A program made the translations under genes and the position numbers. This document shows positions 25,968-33,257 of a stretch of DNA of 64,000 bases, one piece after another. The stretch comes from Hyphomicrobium denitrificans ATCC 51888 (lineage in GTDB: Bacteria; Pseudomonadota; Alphaproteobacteria; Rhizobiales; Hyphomicrobiaceae), in assembly GCF_000143145.1 (NCBI RefSeq), contig NC_014313.1, positions 1,240,001 to 1,304,000 of the forward strand, given 5' to 3'. The notes under the pieces are model-generated. The model was not told where the DNA came from and made no database searches. It saw only the letters and a list, made by a program, of their open reading frames with translations. The first letter of the stretch is position 1. Each line of letters starts with the position of its first letter.

Positions 25968-26570
25968 ATGGACCTGAAATCGATCGAACACAACATCGAA
26001 GACGCTGCGGCCGATATCGAAAAGGGCGCGAAATCCTTTTTCGCTACCGTCACAAGCGCCGCTTCATCGTTCCTCGGCCTCGCCAATCCGAAATGGAAGC
26101 AGTTCGTCGCGGAATGGCGCATCTGGACCTGGACCAAGCGCGGGGCGTTCCTGGCCGTCGCGGCTCTCATCGCGTTTGCGGGCGTCCGCTACGGTGTTCG
26201 CGTCGTTGACATCGCCGGCGGCAACCTTCAGGCGGCTCGTGCCTACGCTCACGGCGACGTGGTGACGAAGGCTGACGTCGAGAGTGTGAAAACCGATGCC
26301 GATAAGCGTTTGCGCCTCGCCGAAGCGAGTTACAAAGCCGCCGTCGATGCGCTGAAACAGAAGGTCGATGCGCTGGGCGAGAAGTTCGACGGGCTCTCGG
26401 ACAGCGTCCGGCAGCTGCAGCTCGAGGTTGGCGCACTCGAAGACGCCAACGCGTCTAAGCCTGCAGCCAGACTCACGACCAGTTCCATTTCGCCAAAGAA
26501 GAAAAAGCCGGCGGCAGTAACTGTCACGCCGTCGCTTACCGATCCTAGCACCTGGAAGATACTGCCGTAG
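25968..26570 (+). CDS. Membrane and coiled-coil phage protein, possible lysis accessory
   Basis: The ATG at 25968 is five bases after the previous stop. The 200-residue product has an N-terminal amphipathic stretch, one membrane segment (about 64-82, GAFLAVAALIAFAGVRYGV), a coiled-coil region (about 105-158) and a Lys/Pro-rich tail. No family is recognised. A holin or anti-holin role is possible from its place in the lysis cassette, but a single segment followed by a long soluble coil is also compatible with other membrane functions. Confidence 0.6.
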   Translation: MDLKSIEHNIEDAAADIEKGAKSFFATVTSAASSFLGLANPKWKQFVAEWRIWTWTKRGAFLAVAALIAFAGVRYGVRVVDIAGGNLQAARAYAHGDVVTKADVESVKTDADKRLRLAEASYKAAVDALKQKVDALGEKFDGLSDSVRQLQLEVGALEDANASKPAARLTTSSISPKKKKPAAVTVTPSLTDPSTWKILP

Positions 26571-26605
26571 CGGATCGGAGACGCAGCCAATGGCAGACGC
26601 CACAT

Positions 26606-26956
26606 TTGAGTCAAACCATGAACCGATTTCCGCCGAGACATATCGACGAATTGCCGCCGGATTACCCCGGTCGTTGGTCGACGGGTTCCGCGCTCGAGAT
26701 CGGAATACTGCTCGGCTCGATTCGCAACGAATTGGGACGCCAATCGGAAATATCTCTGGGGATGCTGGACGAGATCCGAGATTTGCCAGAGCGGTTGGCG
26801 ACCAAGATCAAGAGCGAGGAACCGCGGCAAGTGCCGATGCTGGAGATCGGCACGAAGGTATTCGAGTTCATCAAGGAAGCGGCCCCATTGTTGGCGGTGC
26901 CGCTCGCGGCACTGGCAAAATACCTCGGTTTCGATCTGGGGTTCTTAGGGCATTAG
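26606..26956 (+). CDS. Hypothetical prophage protein with C-terminal amphipathic end
   Basis: The frame codes for 116 residues from TTG 26606 or 112 from ATG 26618; neither start has a strong ribosome site. It has a Pro-rich start, a helical middle (LGSIRNELGRQSEISLGMLD) and a C-terminal moderately hydrophobic part (PLLAVPLAALAKYLGFDLGF). That could be a weak membrane segment. A second frame from ATG 26590 has a better ribosome site but an Arg-rich composition typical of out-of-frame reading. The choice is therefore uncertain. It is the last prophage gene before the terminator. Confidence 0.45.
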   Translation: MSQTMNRFPPRHIDELPPDYPGRWSTGSALEIGILLGSIRNELGRQSEISLGMLDEIRDLPERLATKIKSEEPRQVPMLEIGTKVFEFIKEAAPLLAVPLAALAKYLGFDLGFLGH

Positions 26957-27126
26957 TCCGTGCTCGTCGCATCTTCCGCCGACCGCGCGTTCGCTACGTG
27001 CTTTTTGCAGCTGCCGGCCTAGTGCTTTTGCTGCCGCGATCGGTTCTGTTCGGCGTCTGAGGTTTCCCCCTTCCTCTGCGTAACGCCGCCCGTCGGCGCC
27101 GCGTCAGCCTCCCTGCGCGCGCCACT
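26957..27126. other. Prophage right-end stretch without a gene
   Basis: No credible gene is visible between the last prophage gene and the terminator. The sequence is C-rich on the + strand and includes short GC palindromes. A frame on the - strand across 27019-27276 reads through both the terminator and the iterons and is not credible. Confidence 0.4.
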
Positions 27127-27164
27127 CCCGCCGCCCCTTAAAGGGGGCGGCGGGGTCTTTTTTT
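27127..27164 (+). terminator. Strong rho-independent terminator at the prophage end
   Basis: An 11-pair perfect GC stem (27127-27137 with 27144-27154) with loop TTAAAG is followed by GTCTTTTTTT. It probably ends the late prophage transcript before the tRNA genes, which run the other way. Confidence 0.88.
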
Positions 27165-27185
27165 GTTCAATCTTCCGACGCCGAT

Positions 27186-27219
27186 GTGTAGCAAAGTGTG
27201 TAGCAAACCGTGTAGCAAA
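27186..27219. repeat. Three 12-bp iterons (GTGTAGCAAA) beside the probable attachment site
   Basis: GTGTAGCAAA occurs exactly at 27186, 27198 and 27210, with variable two-base spacers, giving a 12-bp period. The cluster lies between the prophage terminator and the 3' end of tRNA-Asn. This is where arm-type integrase or excisionase sites are expected. Confidence 0.72.
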
Positions 27220-27307
27220 ATCGGATTTCAGAAAATCGAGTGGTTTTTCCAGATAGAAAAAGCCTATGAATTTCAAGTATTTGCGACGTATTTTAGGGGG
27301 TAAGGGG

Positions 27308-27382
27308 TGGCTCCGCGGGTAGGATTCGAACCTACGACCATCCGATTAACAGTCGGACGCTCTACCACTGAGCTACCGCGGA
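27308..27382 (-). tRNA. tRNA-Asn (GTT), probable prophage attachment gene
   Basis: The reverse strand folds as a tRNA: acceptor TCCGCGG pairs with CCGCGGA, the D-arm has AGCTCAGTGGTAGAGC, the anticodon loop reads CTGTTAA (anticodon GTT), and the T-arm has GGTTCGAATCC. CCA is encoded at the 3' end (27308-27310). The 3' end faces the prophage, the usual orientation for tRNA-targeting tyrosine integrases. The tRNA is intact, so integration would have restored its 3' end. Confidence 0.95.
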
Positions 27383-27607
27383 ATGCCGTGCAAAATGCCG
27401 GAGAGCGCTCCGCATAGCAGAACGTTTCGTCTCTGGCGAGGCCCTTTATTCTCTTTCTTCATGCGCCCAGGCAGAAGCGCACGACGTGATCGCATTTCAG
27501 TGCCGATGCGGCAACTGCGACCACCCGTCCCAGCATTGATTCCGGCGCGCAATTGCACCGGATTTCCGCACGGGTGGGTCTGGGTGGGCTTTGTTTTTTT
27601 GGAAGAT

Positions 27608-27681
27608 TGGAGGCCACGCCCGGAATTGAACCGGGGTACGCGGATTTGCAGTCCGCTGCGTCACCACTCCGCCACGTGGCC
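27608..27681 (-). tRNA. tRNA-Cys (GCA)
   Basis: The reverse strand shows acceptor GGCCACG pairing with CGTGGCC, the anticodon loop ACTGCAAAT (anticodon GCA), T-loop GGTTCAATTCC and an encoded CCA. It lies about 225 bases upstream of tRNA-Asn in the same direction, so both may be co-transcribed. The 27682-27923 stretch beyond it holds no gene and probably contains the divergent promoters for this tRNA and for the next + strand gene. Confidence 0.95.
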
Positions 27682-27923
27682 TCAACGCTCAGTCAGCGGC
27701 GCACCGCCTTCGTCGTTTTGCGGAAATCAAGTCGATTTACCGAAGCGAACGGCCGTCTAACATAGAGCGGCGACACCTTACAAGTCGTAACGGTATTTGC
27801 CTATCCATGCGACGGCTTTCCCGTCGCGCCGCGCGCTTTGCTCGCGTATAGAACAGGTCTCGAATTCGCGGCCTTCGTTCCGGCGTCAGCCGGGTGACAA
27901 CAGGCTTATAGCTGGGGACGGCA

Positions 27924-28580
27924 ATGGCAGACATCGCTTTACAACGCAAAAACATGGTTGAGAGCCAAATTCGCCCGAGCGACGTGACCGATCGGCGCGT
28001 GACGGCCGCGATGAGCGCGATTCCCCGCGAGGCGTTCGTCCCCGCGAGACTGGCGAAGCTCGCCTATAGCGATGAAGCGCTTCATGTGGCGCCTGGTGCC
28101 GTGATGCTGCCGCCGACCGTTCTCGCGAAGCTCGTGCAACTCGCCGACATCAATCCCGCCGACTCGGTCCTCGTTATCGGCGGATGCGCCGGATACGCAG
28201 CGGCAATCGTCGCGCAGATTGCGAAATCGGTCGTCGCGTTGCTGCCAGATAGAGAGACCGCAACGTCTGTCACGGATGCTTGCCGCAGCGTTTCCATCGG
28301 CAACGTCACGGCGGTCGCCGGTGGACTGTCGGAAGGGTGGAAAGCTCAGGCACCCTATGACGTCATTATCGTCGAGGGCGGCGTCGAAACAATTCCCGAC
28401 GCAGTCAAAGCGCAGCTGTCAGATGGCGGCCGTCTCGTTGCGATCGAAGTCGAGCGTGAGCTCGGCCATGCGTTTCTGCTGCAGAAGACGGGCGAATTTT
28501 TCGTTCGCCGCGACGCGTTTCAGACGGCTGCGCCGCTGCTGACGGGCTTTGAATCCGCGAAGCCTGCTTTCGTTTTCTAG
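27924..28580 (+). CDS. Protein-L-isoaspartate O-methyltransferase family protein
   Basis: The 218-residue product belongs to the PCMT family: it starts RKNMVESQIRPSDVTDRRV and IPREAFVPARLAKLAYSDEA, has a glycine-rich SAM-binding motif (DSVLVIGGCAGYAAAIVAQI, about 76-95) and the late APYDVIIVEGGVE (about 143-155). Classical Pcm carries a conserved region around the acceptor site that I cannot confirm here, so the alphaproteobacterial branch often found before tolC is the safer label. It may methylate damaged aspartyl residues. It is the first gene of the tolC-popZ-valS neighbourhood. Confidence 0.87.
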   Translation: MADIALQRKNMVESQIRPSDVTDRRVTAAMSAIPREAFVPARLAKLAYSDEALHVAPGAVMLPPTVLAKLVQLADINPADSVLVIGGCAGYAAAIVAQIAKSVVALLPDRETATSVTDACRSVSIGNVTAVAGGLSEGWKAQAPYDVIIVEGGVETIPDAVKAQLSDGGRLVAIEVERELGHAFLLQKTGEFFVRRDAFQTAAPLLTGFESAKPAFVF

Positions 28581-28842
28581 TTCCGGACTGCTCTCACTCG
28601 CTGATCTATCGAACGCGACGATTCCATCGCCGCGCCGGCGTTTTTGCATCCGGCTTTCTAAACTCGAAGTTCGCGCGAAGAGTGTGTTTCGCGCCACGCT
28701 CGGCACGAAAATATTAATAAATGCTAGACGGATAGGCGTGGCGACCCAAGTTATCCGGTACGTTGTTGCGGGGACGCTTCGCCTTAGTGAAAGCCACTCG
28801 CAGCGAATCGGGTAAATGACGTTTCTGCATTTCTGAGGGGGA
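28581..28842. other. Intergenic stretch before tolC-like gene
   Basis: No gene is visible. A short A/T-rich segment near 28708-28728 (ATATTAATAAATGC) could hold a promoter. No clear -35/-10 pair was identified. Confidence 0.3.
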
Positions 28843-28870
28843 GCGTTCGCTAGTTCGGGGCCGCGAACGC
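28843..28870 (+). promoter_or_regulatory. Hairpin just before the tolC-like start
   Basis: GCGTTCGC (28843-28850) and GCGAACGC (28863-28870) form an eight-pair perfect stem with a twelve-base loop, ending twelve bases before the ATG. A GAGGGGG sequence sits just before it. The fold could affect ribosome access or be a protein site. Confidence 0.4.
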
Positions 28871-28882
28871 CAGAATGGGTTC

Positions 28883-30358
28883 ATGCAATTGTCGATGATA
28901 GCGCAAGCTCAACCGTCACGAATGCGCGCGCGGCTTAGGTCACGCTGCGCGATCTCGGCTCTGCTGGCTCTGGCCGGGGTTTTTGCGATTCCAACATCGG
29001 GATCGGCCGAGACACTCGTCGATGCTCTCTCAGCCGCATATCAATATAGCCCGACGCTCGATGCGGAACGCGCCCGGCAGAGAGCGCGCGACGAAGACAT
29101 CGCGCGTGCGAATTCCGGTTATCGTCCCGATATCAATCTTTCCGCCAGCGTCGGCCGCCAGGGAACGTGGAGCAAGACTCCGCTGGGCAATAGCAGCAGC
29201 GTGTCATCGCCGCGCGGTTATGGCGTTGATCTGGTTCAGCCCGTCTTTACGGGCTTTCAAGTCACCAACGCCGTGAATGCGGCGGAGGCGACGGACCGGG
29301 CCGGGCGTGAAACGCTGCGCAATACGGAACAGCAGGTTCTGCTGGATGCCGTCACGGCCTACGGCGACGTCGTGCGCGATCAGGCGATCGTCAAGCTCAA
29401 CGAGAACAACTTGAAGTTCCTCGACGCCGAACTGAAGGCGACGCAGGATCGCTTCAACGTCGGTGAAGTGACGAAGACCGACGTCGCGCAGGCTCAGGCC
29501 CGGCGTGCAGCGGGGCAGTCGGATCTCGATCAGGCGCGCGCCAACCTCAAGTCCAGCCGCGCCATCTTCGAGCAGGTCGTCGGACATCCTCCGTCAAACC
29601 TGATTGAACCCAATCCGAATACGAAGCTCGTTCCTCGCAGCGTCACGGACGCCATCGCGATCGGGACGAAAGAGAATCCGCAGGTCGTCCAGGCGCTCTA
29701 CTCGGAGCAGGCTGGCCGGTTCAGCGTCGATCAGATTCGTGGCGAACTTCTTCCGCAGGCGCAGCTTGAAGCCAACTGGACGGACAGCTTCGACAGCTCG
29801 GAACTTATCGACCGGGGGAGCACGGCTTCCGTCGTCGGCCGCGTCAACGTTCCGATCTATCCGGCGGGTGGCGAAGTCTACGCGCGGCTGCGGCAGGCGA
29901 AGCATACGCACATTTCGCTTTTGCAGCAGATCGAGGAAGCGCGCTCGCTGACGCAGTCGCAGGTCGTCCAAGCGTGGGCGCAGCTACAAGGCTTTAAAGC
30001 CCAGTCAGAATCCGATCGTGCGTCCATCACGGCGAACACGACGGCTCTCGAAGGCGTCAAGGAAGAAGAGCGCGTCGGGCAGCGGACATTGCTCGACGTT
30101 TTGAACGCGCAGCAGGAACTGTTGCAGTCGCAGGTCAATCTCGAGACGACGAAGCGCAACATTCTCGTGGCGTCGTATACGCTGGTGTCCGCCGTCGGGC
30201 GTCTCAGCGTGTCCGAGGTCGGCGCTGCTACCGAAGTTTATCACCCCGAAGTGCATTACGAAGAAGTGCGCCGAAAGTGGTGGGGCATCGACATCACGCA
30301 TGACGATGGCCGCCGTGAGCACATCGACGTCGGCGAGGACGGCAAGCCGCTGAAGTAG
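28883..30358 (+). CDS. tolC: TolC family outer membrane efflux/secretion channel
   Basis: The 491-residue product has a long N-terminal signal (about 1-40, with LLALAGVFAIP then SGSA) and the TolC repeat architecture: two halves starting with LVDALSAAYQYSPTLDAERA (about 46-65) and NPQVVQALYSEQ (about 263-274), with long helices. VGEVTKTDVAQAQARRAAGQ (about 193-212) and VGQRTLLDVLNAQQELLQSQ (about 397-416) are the paired family motifs. It forms the trimeric outer-membrane duct used by type I secretion and drug-efflux systems. The C-terminal 40 residues are charged, as in alphaproteobacterial TolC. Confidence 0.93.
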   Translation: MQLSMIAQAQPSRMRARLRSRCAISALLALAGVFAIPTSGSAETLVDALSAAYQYSPTLDAERARQRARDEDIARANSGYRPDINLSASVGRQGTWSKTPLGNSSSVSSPRGYGVDLVQPVFTGFQVTNAVNAAEATDRAGRETLRNTEQQVLLDAVTAYGDVVRDQAIVKLNENNLKFLDAELKATQDRFNVGEVTKTDVAQAQARRAAGQSDLDQARANLKSSRAIFEQVVGHPPSNLIEPNPNTKLVPRSVTDAIAIGTKENPQVVQALYSEQAGRFSVDQIRGELLPQAQLEANWTDSFDSSELIDRGSTASVVGRVNVPIYPAGGEVYARLRQAKHTHISLLQQIEEARSLTQSQVVQAWAQLQGFKAQSESDRASITANTTALEGVKEEERVGQRTLLDVLNAQQELLQSQVNLETTKRNILVASYTLVSAVGRLSVSEVGAATEVYHPEVHYEEVRRKWWGIDITHDDGRREHIDVGEDGKPLK

Positions 30359-30588
30359 CGGGCGCGATCGCAGGCCGTCCATGATCGTCGGCTTGTGGCC
30401 TCCGGGCGGCGCAATATTGGCTCGTTTTGGCACGTTTCGCGGCGATTGCGTGCGGTCGCTGCCTTGAGAGTGCCGCGCTCCGGGGATAACTAATACCGGG
30501 ATCGTTGCCGGGCGCTGCGCAACCTGCCACCATATTTGTCATCGGAGCAGATTATCCGATTGGTATGAGGGCGGGAACTTCGCTAAAT

Positions 30589-30604
30589 CCGTGAAAGTTC
30601 ACGG
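30589..30604. promoter_or_regulatory. 16-bp dyad CCGTGAAAGTTCACGG upstream of popZ
   Basis: Seven-base arms CCGTGAA and TTCACGG with a two-base centre form a perfect inverted repeat ending 40 bases before the popZ-like ATG. The loop is too short for a stable hairpin, so a protein operator is more likely. The binding factor is unknown. Confidence 0.45.
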
Positions 30605-30643
30605 TCTCTCAGCCTGGCGTCGCCGTCGCGAGAAGGTACGAGT

Positions 30644-32140
30644 ATGTCGAGATTTGAACCCAACGTCGAACCGAGCATGGAGGAGATCCTTGCTTCGATC
30701 CGCAAGATCATCGCGGAAGACACGTCGGGTTCGAGGACCGTGCCGCCTCCGGCGCCGTCGCGCGCACCACAATCGCCCGTTCGTCCGAACGCAGCTGTGA
30801 GGCCCGCAGCGCCGCAACAGCGCGGGTTCATGTCGCGCGAAGCTTTCATGAAATCGTCGGCTCCGGCGGACGAGCCAGGTGACCAGCGCTTTTTCACGCC
30901 CGTGACGCCGCCGCAGGAATCGGTCACGCCTGAATCCGCTCCGAAATCGGCAAGTGGAGTCAGCGCCGCGAAAGCCGCACCTGCGCCGGCTCCGGCGCCC
31001 GTAAAGGTCGAACCTAAATCCGCTGAGACGCCGGCTGCCGTCGCGATCAAACCTTTCGAGCCCGAGAAGGCGCAAGCTTCGTCGATCAAGCCGGAGCCGG
31101 AAAAGCCTGCCGACACATCGATTGCGGCAGAGGTCCAGGCGATCGTCGACGCCGAGCACAAATCGGTGACGGTCGAAACCACATCGGAAGCACAGCTGAT
31201 CGACGCGCAACTCGTCGAGCTTCTCGGCGAGGATCTCAAAGCATTACGCGAGGCGGACGAACGTCAGGACTGGAAGAATGCGCCGACGCTCGACGCTGCG
31301 GCAAAGGTCGCGCCTACACCGGCAGTTGCCGCGCCGAAGCCGGCGGAGCCTACCCTCAAAGTCAATGGCGCGGCAGCTAGCGCCATTTCCCCGCCGGTTG
31401 CGACACGGGTCGAGCCGCAGGAAACGCCTGCCGCCGCCGATCCTTTCGCGTTCGATCTCGGTCCTTCGCCATTTCTGCCTCGCGCGCTGAACGAGAAGCC
31501 GACGCAGCAGCAGATTTCGATTGATCCGGCGCAGGCGCCTCCGCGCGCAAGCGTGCCGCAGCAACATGACGCTCGACCGTCGCCCGCGTTGCCAGGATGG
31601 CCGAAAGCCAATGGCTCGCCCGTTGTGCAGGAAACGGCGCGTCCTGCGGCAGCACCGGCACCTACATCGGCGCCGAGAGCGGCGGAGTCTCAGCCAGCGC
31701 CCGCTGCTGCACGTCCGCAGACTTTCGCCGTGCCGAGCGTTTCGGCGACGCTTGGGCCGCATCGCACGCTCGAGCCTCTGTCGGACTCGTTCAAGCCTGC
31801 CGCTCCGGCGCACAGCAAGCCTGCAGAGTCGGAAGCGGATCCGTTTCCGTTCCGCGCTCTTCCGAGAAGCGTCGAGATGCCAGCCGAACCGGCACGCCCG
31901 CCGCTCGACAACCGATTGCAGCCGGCACACGTGCCGCCACTATCGGCCCTGCCGCCGCTGGACGTCGAAGCTGAGCCGGTCATCGGTGGCGATCGCACGA
32001 TGGAAGACGCGGTCGCAGACCTTTTGCGCCCGCTGCTCAAGACGTGGCTTGCCGAAAATATGCCAAAGATCGTGGAGCGCGCACTTCGCCGTGAAATGAC
32101 CGAGCGGCTGTTGCCAGGGCACAAGAACAGCCGCGACTAA
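30644..32140 (+). CDS. popZ: PopZ-type polar organising protein, DUF2497 family (copy 1)
   Basis: The 498-residue product has the two conserved ends of PopZ: an N-terminal helix VEPSMEEILASIRKIIAED (about 8-26) and a C-terminal block DRTMEDAVADLLRPLLKTWL (about 449-468) followed by ENMPKIVERALRREM. Between them lies a very long Pro/Ala/Glu-rich disordered spacer, much longer than that of Caulobacter PopZ (about 100 residues). PopZ forms polar condensates that hold the centromere and recruit cell-cycle regulators. The C-terminus drives oligomerisation. A strong terminator follows. Confidence 0.87.
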   Translation: MSRFEPNVEPSMEEILASIRKIIAEDTSGSRTVPPPAPSRAPQSPVRPNAAVRPAAPQQRGFMSREAFMKSSAPADEPGDQRFFTPVTPPQESVTPESAPKSASGVSAAKAAPAPAPAPVKVEPKSAETPAAVAIKPFEPEKAQASSIKPEPEKPADTSIAAEVQAIVDAEHKSVTVETTSEAQLIDAQLVELLGEDLKALREADERQDWKNAPTLDAAAKVAPTPAVAAPKPAEPTLKVNGAAASAISPPVATRVEPQETPAAADPFAFDLGPSPFLPRALNEKPTQQQISIDPAQAPPRASVPQQHDARPSPALPGWPKANGSPVVQETARPAAAPAPTSAPRAAESQPAPAAARPQTFAVPSVSATLGPHRTLEPLSDSFKPAAPAHSKPAESEADPFPFRALPRSVEMPAEPARPPLDNRLQPAHVPPLSALPPLDVEAEPVIGGDRTMEDAVADLLRPLLKTWLAENMPKIVERALRREMTERLLPGHKNSRD

Positions 32141-32170
32141 CAATCTGAAATTCAATGCAGAGCATGAGCA

Positions 32171-32196
32171 AAAGCGGAGGTATCTCCGCTTTTTTT
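32171..32196 (+). terminator. Terminator after popZ copy 1
   Basis: AAGCGGAG (32172-32179) pairs with CTCCGCTT (32184-32191) around a GTAT loop and is followed by an unbroken run of T. It separates the two popZ-type genes into independent transcripts, unless read-through occurs. Confidence 0.9.
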
Positions 32197-32446
32197 GTAT
32201 CTGCAGCAAATTTTCCTTGATCGTGACTTCCGCCACACGGTTGCCGCGAGTGGGCCTTAGCAATTTGTCTCAGGCGGGCGACGCCAAGTCACCAGTTGGG
32301 TGATGCGGTCCGCACGTGACGTCACTGGGGGGCTGAGCTGCGATCGGAGTGCGCAGCGCTTTCTTTCCAGACAGGACGAACCGGAGGGGCAACGGGGTGC
32401 CGACGCGGTTCTGCGAATTCGTATTCGTACGCAGAGAGGAAGCGTC
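32197..32446 (+). other. Intergenic stretch between the two popZ-type genes
   Basis: No separate gene is seen, although the popZ copy 2 frame stays open upstream to 32300. The stretch includes a TGACGTCA palindrome at 32317-32324 and a repeated ATTCGT near 32418-32429. A promoter for copy 2 is expected here. I could not place it. Confidence 0.35.
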
Positions 32447-33136
32447 ATGAACATGATGAATGGAGCAAGAAACGACGTCGAAGACATACTTGCATCGATC
32501 CGCACGAGTATCGCCGATCGATCGCCAGGGTTCGACGCAGACAGGCGGGAGGCGCGTGTGACGACACTAAGAGGTCGCGGAAATATTGCCGATGAGGCAT
32601 TGGAATTTGAGCTGCCGGCTATTTTCAAGGCTCCGGCGCAACCCCAGGCCGAGCGGCCGAATTTGCTGGGACGCCTCAGCGAAGCACTCGGTACAAACGC
32701 GCAGCATGCGCAGGAGAGCGAGTGGGGCCGGCGAACTGCGCGGACTGTCATACCCTTCGAGCCGATCCACGGGCGCATGATCGAGCCGCCGCCGGTCGCG
32801 CTCGACACGGTCAAGGAGCCGGCGCAAACAGCTGCCCAGCCCGCGCCGCAGAGCGAAGACGTCAAGCGCGTCATGACATCGTTTTTCGACACGCGTATGA
32901 GCCGCATGACGTTCGCGGCGCCTGTGCCGCAGCCTGAACCGGAGCCCGCTCCTCAGCCGGCGCAGAGGGCCTACGTGCCCGAGCCGCCCCGGCTGCCCGA
33001 TGGCGGCAATTTCGCCAATGGCGGTGTCGAGGATGCGGCAGCGCAGCTTCTACGGCCGATCCTGCGTCAGTGGCTGACCGAGAATATGCCTAAAATTGTC
33101 GAAAAGGCGCTGCGGGACGAAACCGGCAAGCGCTGA
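32447..33136 (+). CDS. PopZ-type DUF2497 protein (copy 2)
   Basis: The 229-residue product starts at ATG 32447 after GAGAGGAAG; an upstream in-frame start at 32300 lacks a ribosome site. It repeats the copy 1 layout: N-terminal NDVEDILASIRTSIADRS (about 9-26), a shorter Pro-rich spacer, then GVEDAAAQLLRPILRQWLTE (about 191-210) and ENMPKIVEKALRDE at the end. The end helices are clearly paralogous to copy 1, but the N-terminal motif has lost part of the PSMEEI consensus. It may co-assemble with copy 1 or mark the opposite pole. Function is inferred from the family. Confidence 0.85.
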   Translation: MNMMNGARNDVEDILASIRTSIADRSPGFDADRREARVTTLRGRGNIADEALEFELPAIFKAPAQPQAERPNLLGRLSEALGTNAQHAQESEWGRRTARTVIPFEPIHGRMIEPPPVALDTVKEPAQTAAQPAPQSEDVKRVMTSFFDTRMSRMTFAAPVPQPEPEPAPQPAQRAYVPEPPRLPDGGNFANGGVEDAAAQLLRPILRQWLTENMPKIVEKALRDETGKR

Positions 33137-33187
33137 TTGCAACGCGCCGGAATCCGGCACCTGCATGCGTCCAAGAGGGTGGCAAGG

Positions 33188-33216
33188 TTGACAGCGTACG
33201 AATGTCAGCCTTACCA
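33188..33216 (+). promoter_or_regulatory. Putative promoter for valS
   Basis: TTGACA at 33188-33193 is followed after 17 bases by TTACCA at 33211-33216, a plausible but weak -10. It lies about 45 bases before the preferred valS ATG. A TTG at 33237 would leave only a 20-base leader. Confidence 0.4.
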
Positions 33217-33257
33217 CCGGTGTCGAACAACCGCGGTTGGAAACGACACCCTCTCAG

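Larger units (their letters stand above)
1..27307 (+). mobile_element. Partial prophage with lambda-type head and Mu-type contractile tail
   Basis: About 35 consecutive + strand genes encode packaging, head, tail, baseplate, fibre and lysis functions in canonical phage order. The head module (terminase GpA, gpW, GpB portal, S49 protease with scaffold, decoration D, capsid E) follows lambda. The tail module (DUF2635, sheath, tube, frameshifted chaperone, gpN, gpP, gp45 to gp48) follows Mu. No integrase, repressor or transposase is visible, so the left end lies before the window. The right boundary is inferred at the 3' end of tRNA-Asn (27308). No frameshifts or stops disrupt the structural genes, so the virion genes look intact. 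The host-phage boundary is an inference because no duplicated att core can be compared. Confidence 0.93.

Noticed and set aside
26590..27060. A 156-residue frame overlapping the last prophage gene
   Set aside because: It has a reasonable ribosome site, but its Arg/Gly-rich composition is typical of out-of-frame reading. The 26606 frame looks more protein-like. The choice is not certain.
27019..27276. An 85-residue - strand frame across the prophage end
   Set aside because: It reads through the terminator and the iterons, giving repeated peptide units and low-complexity sequence. No ribosome site is present.
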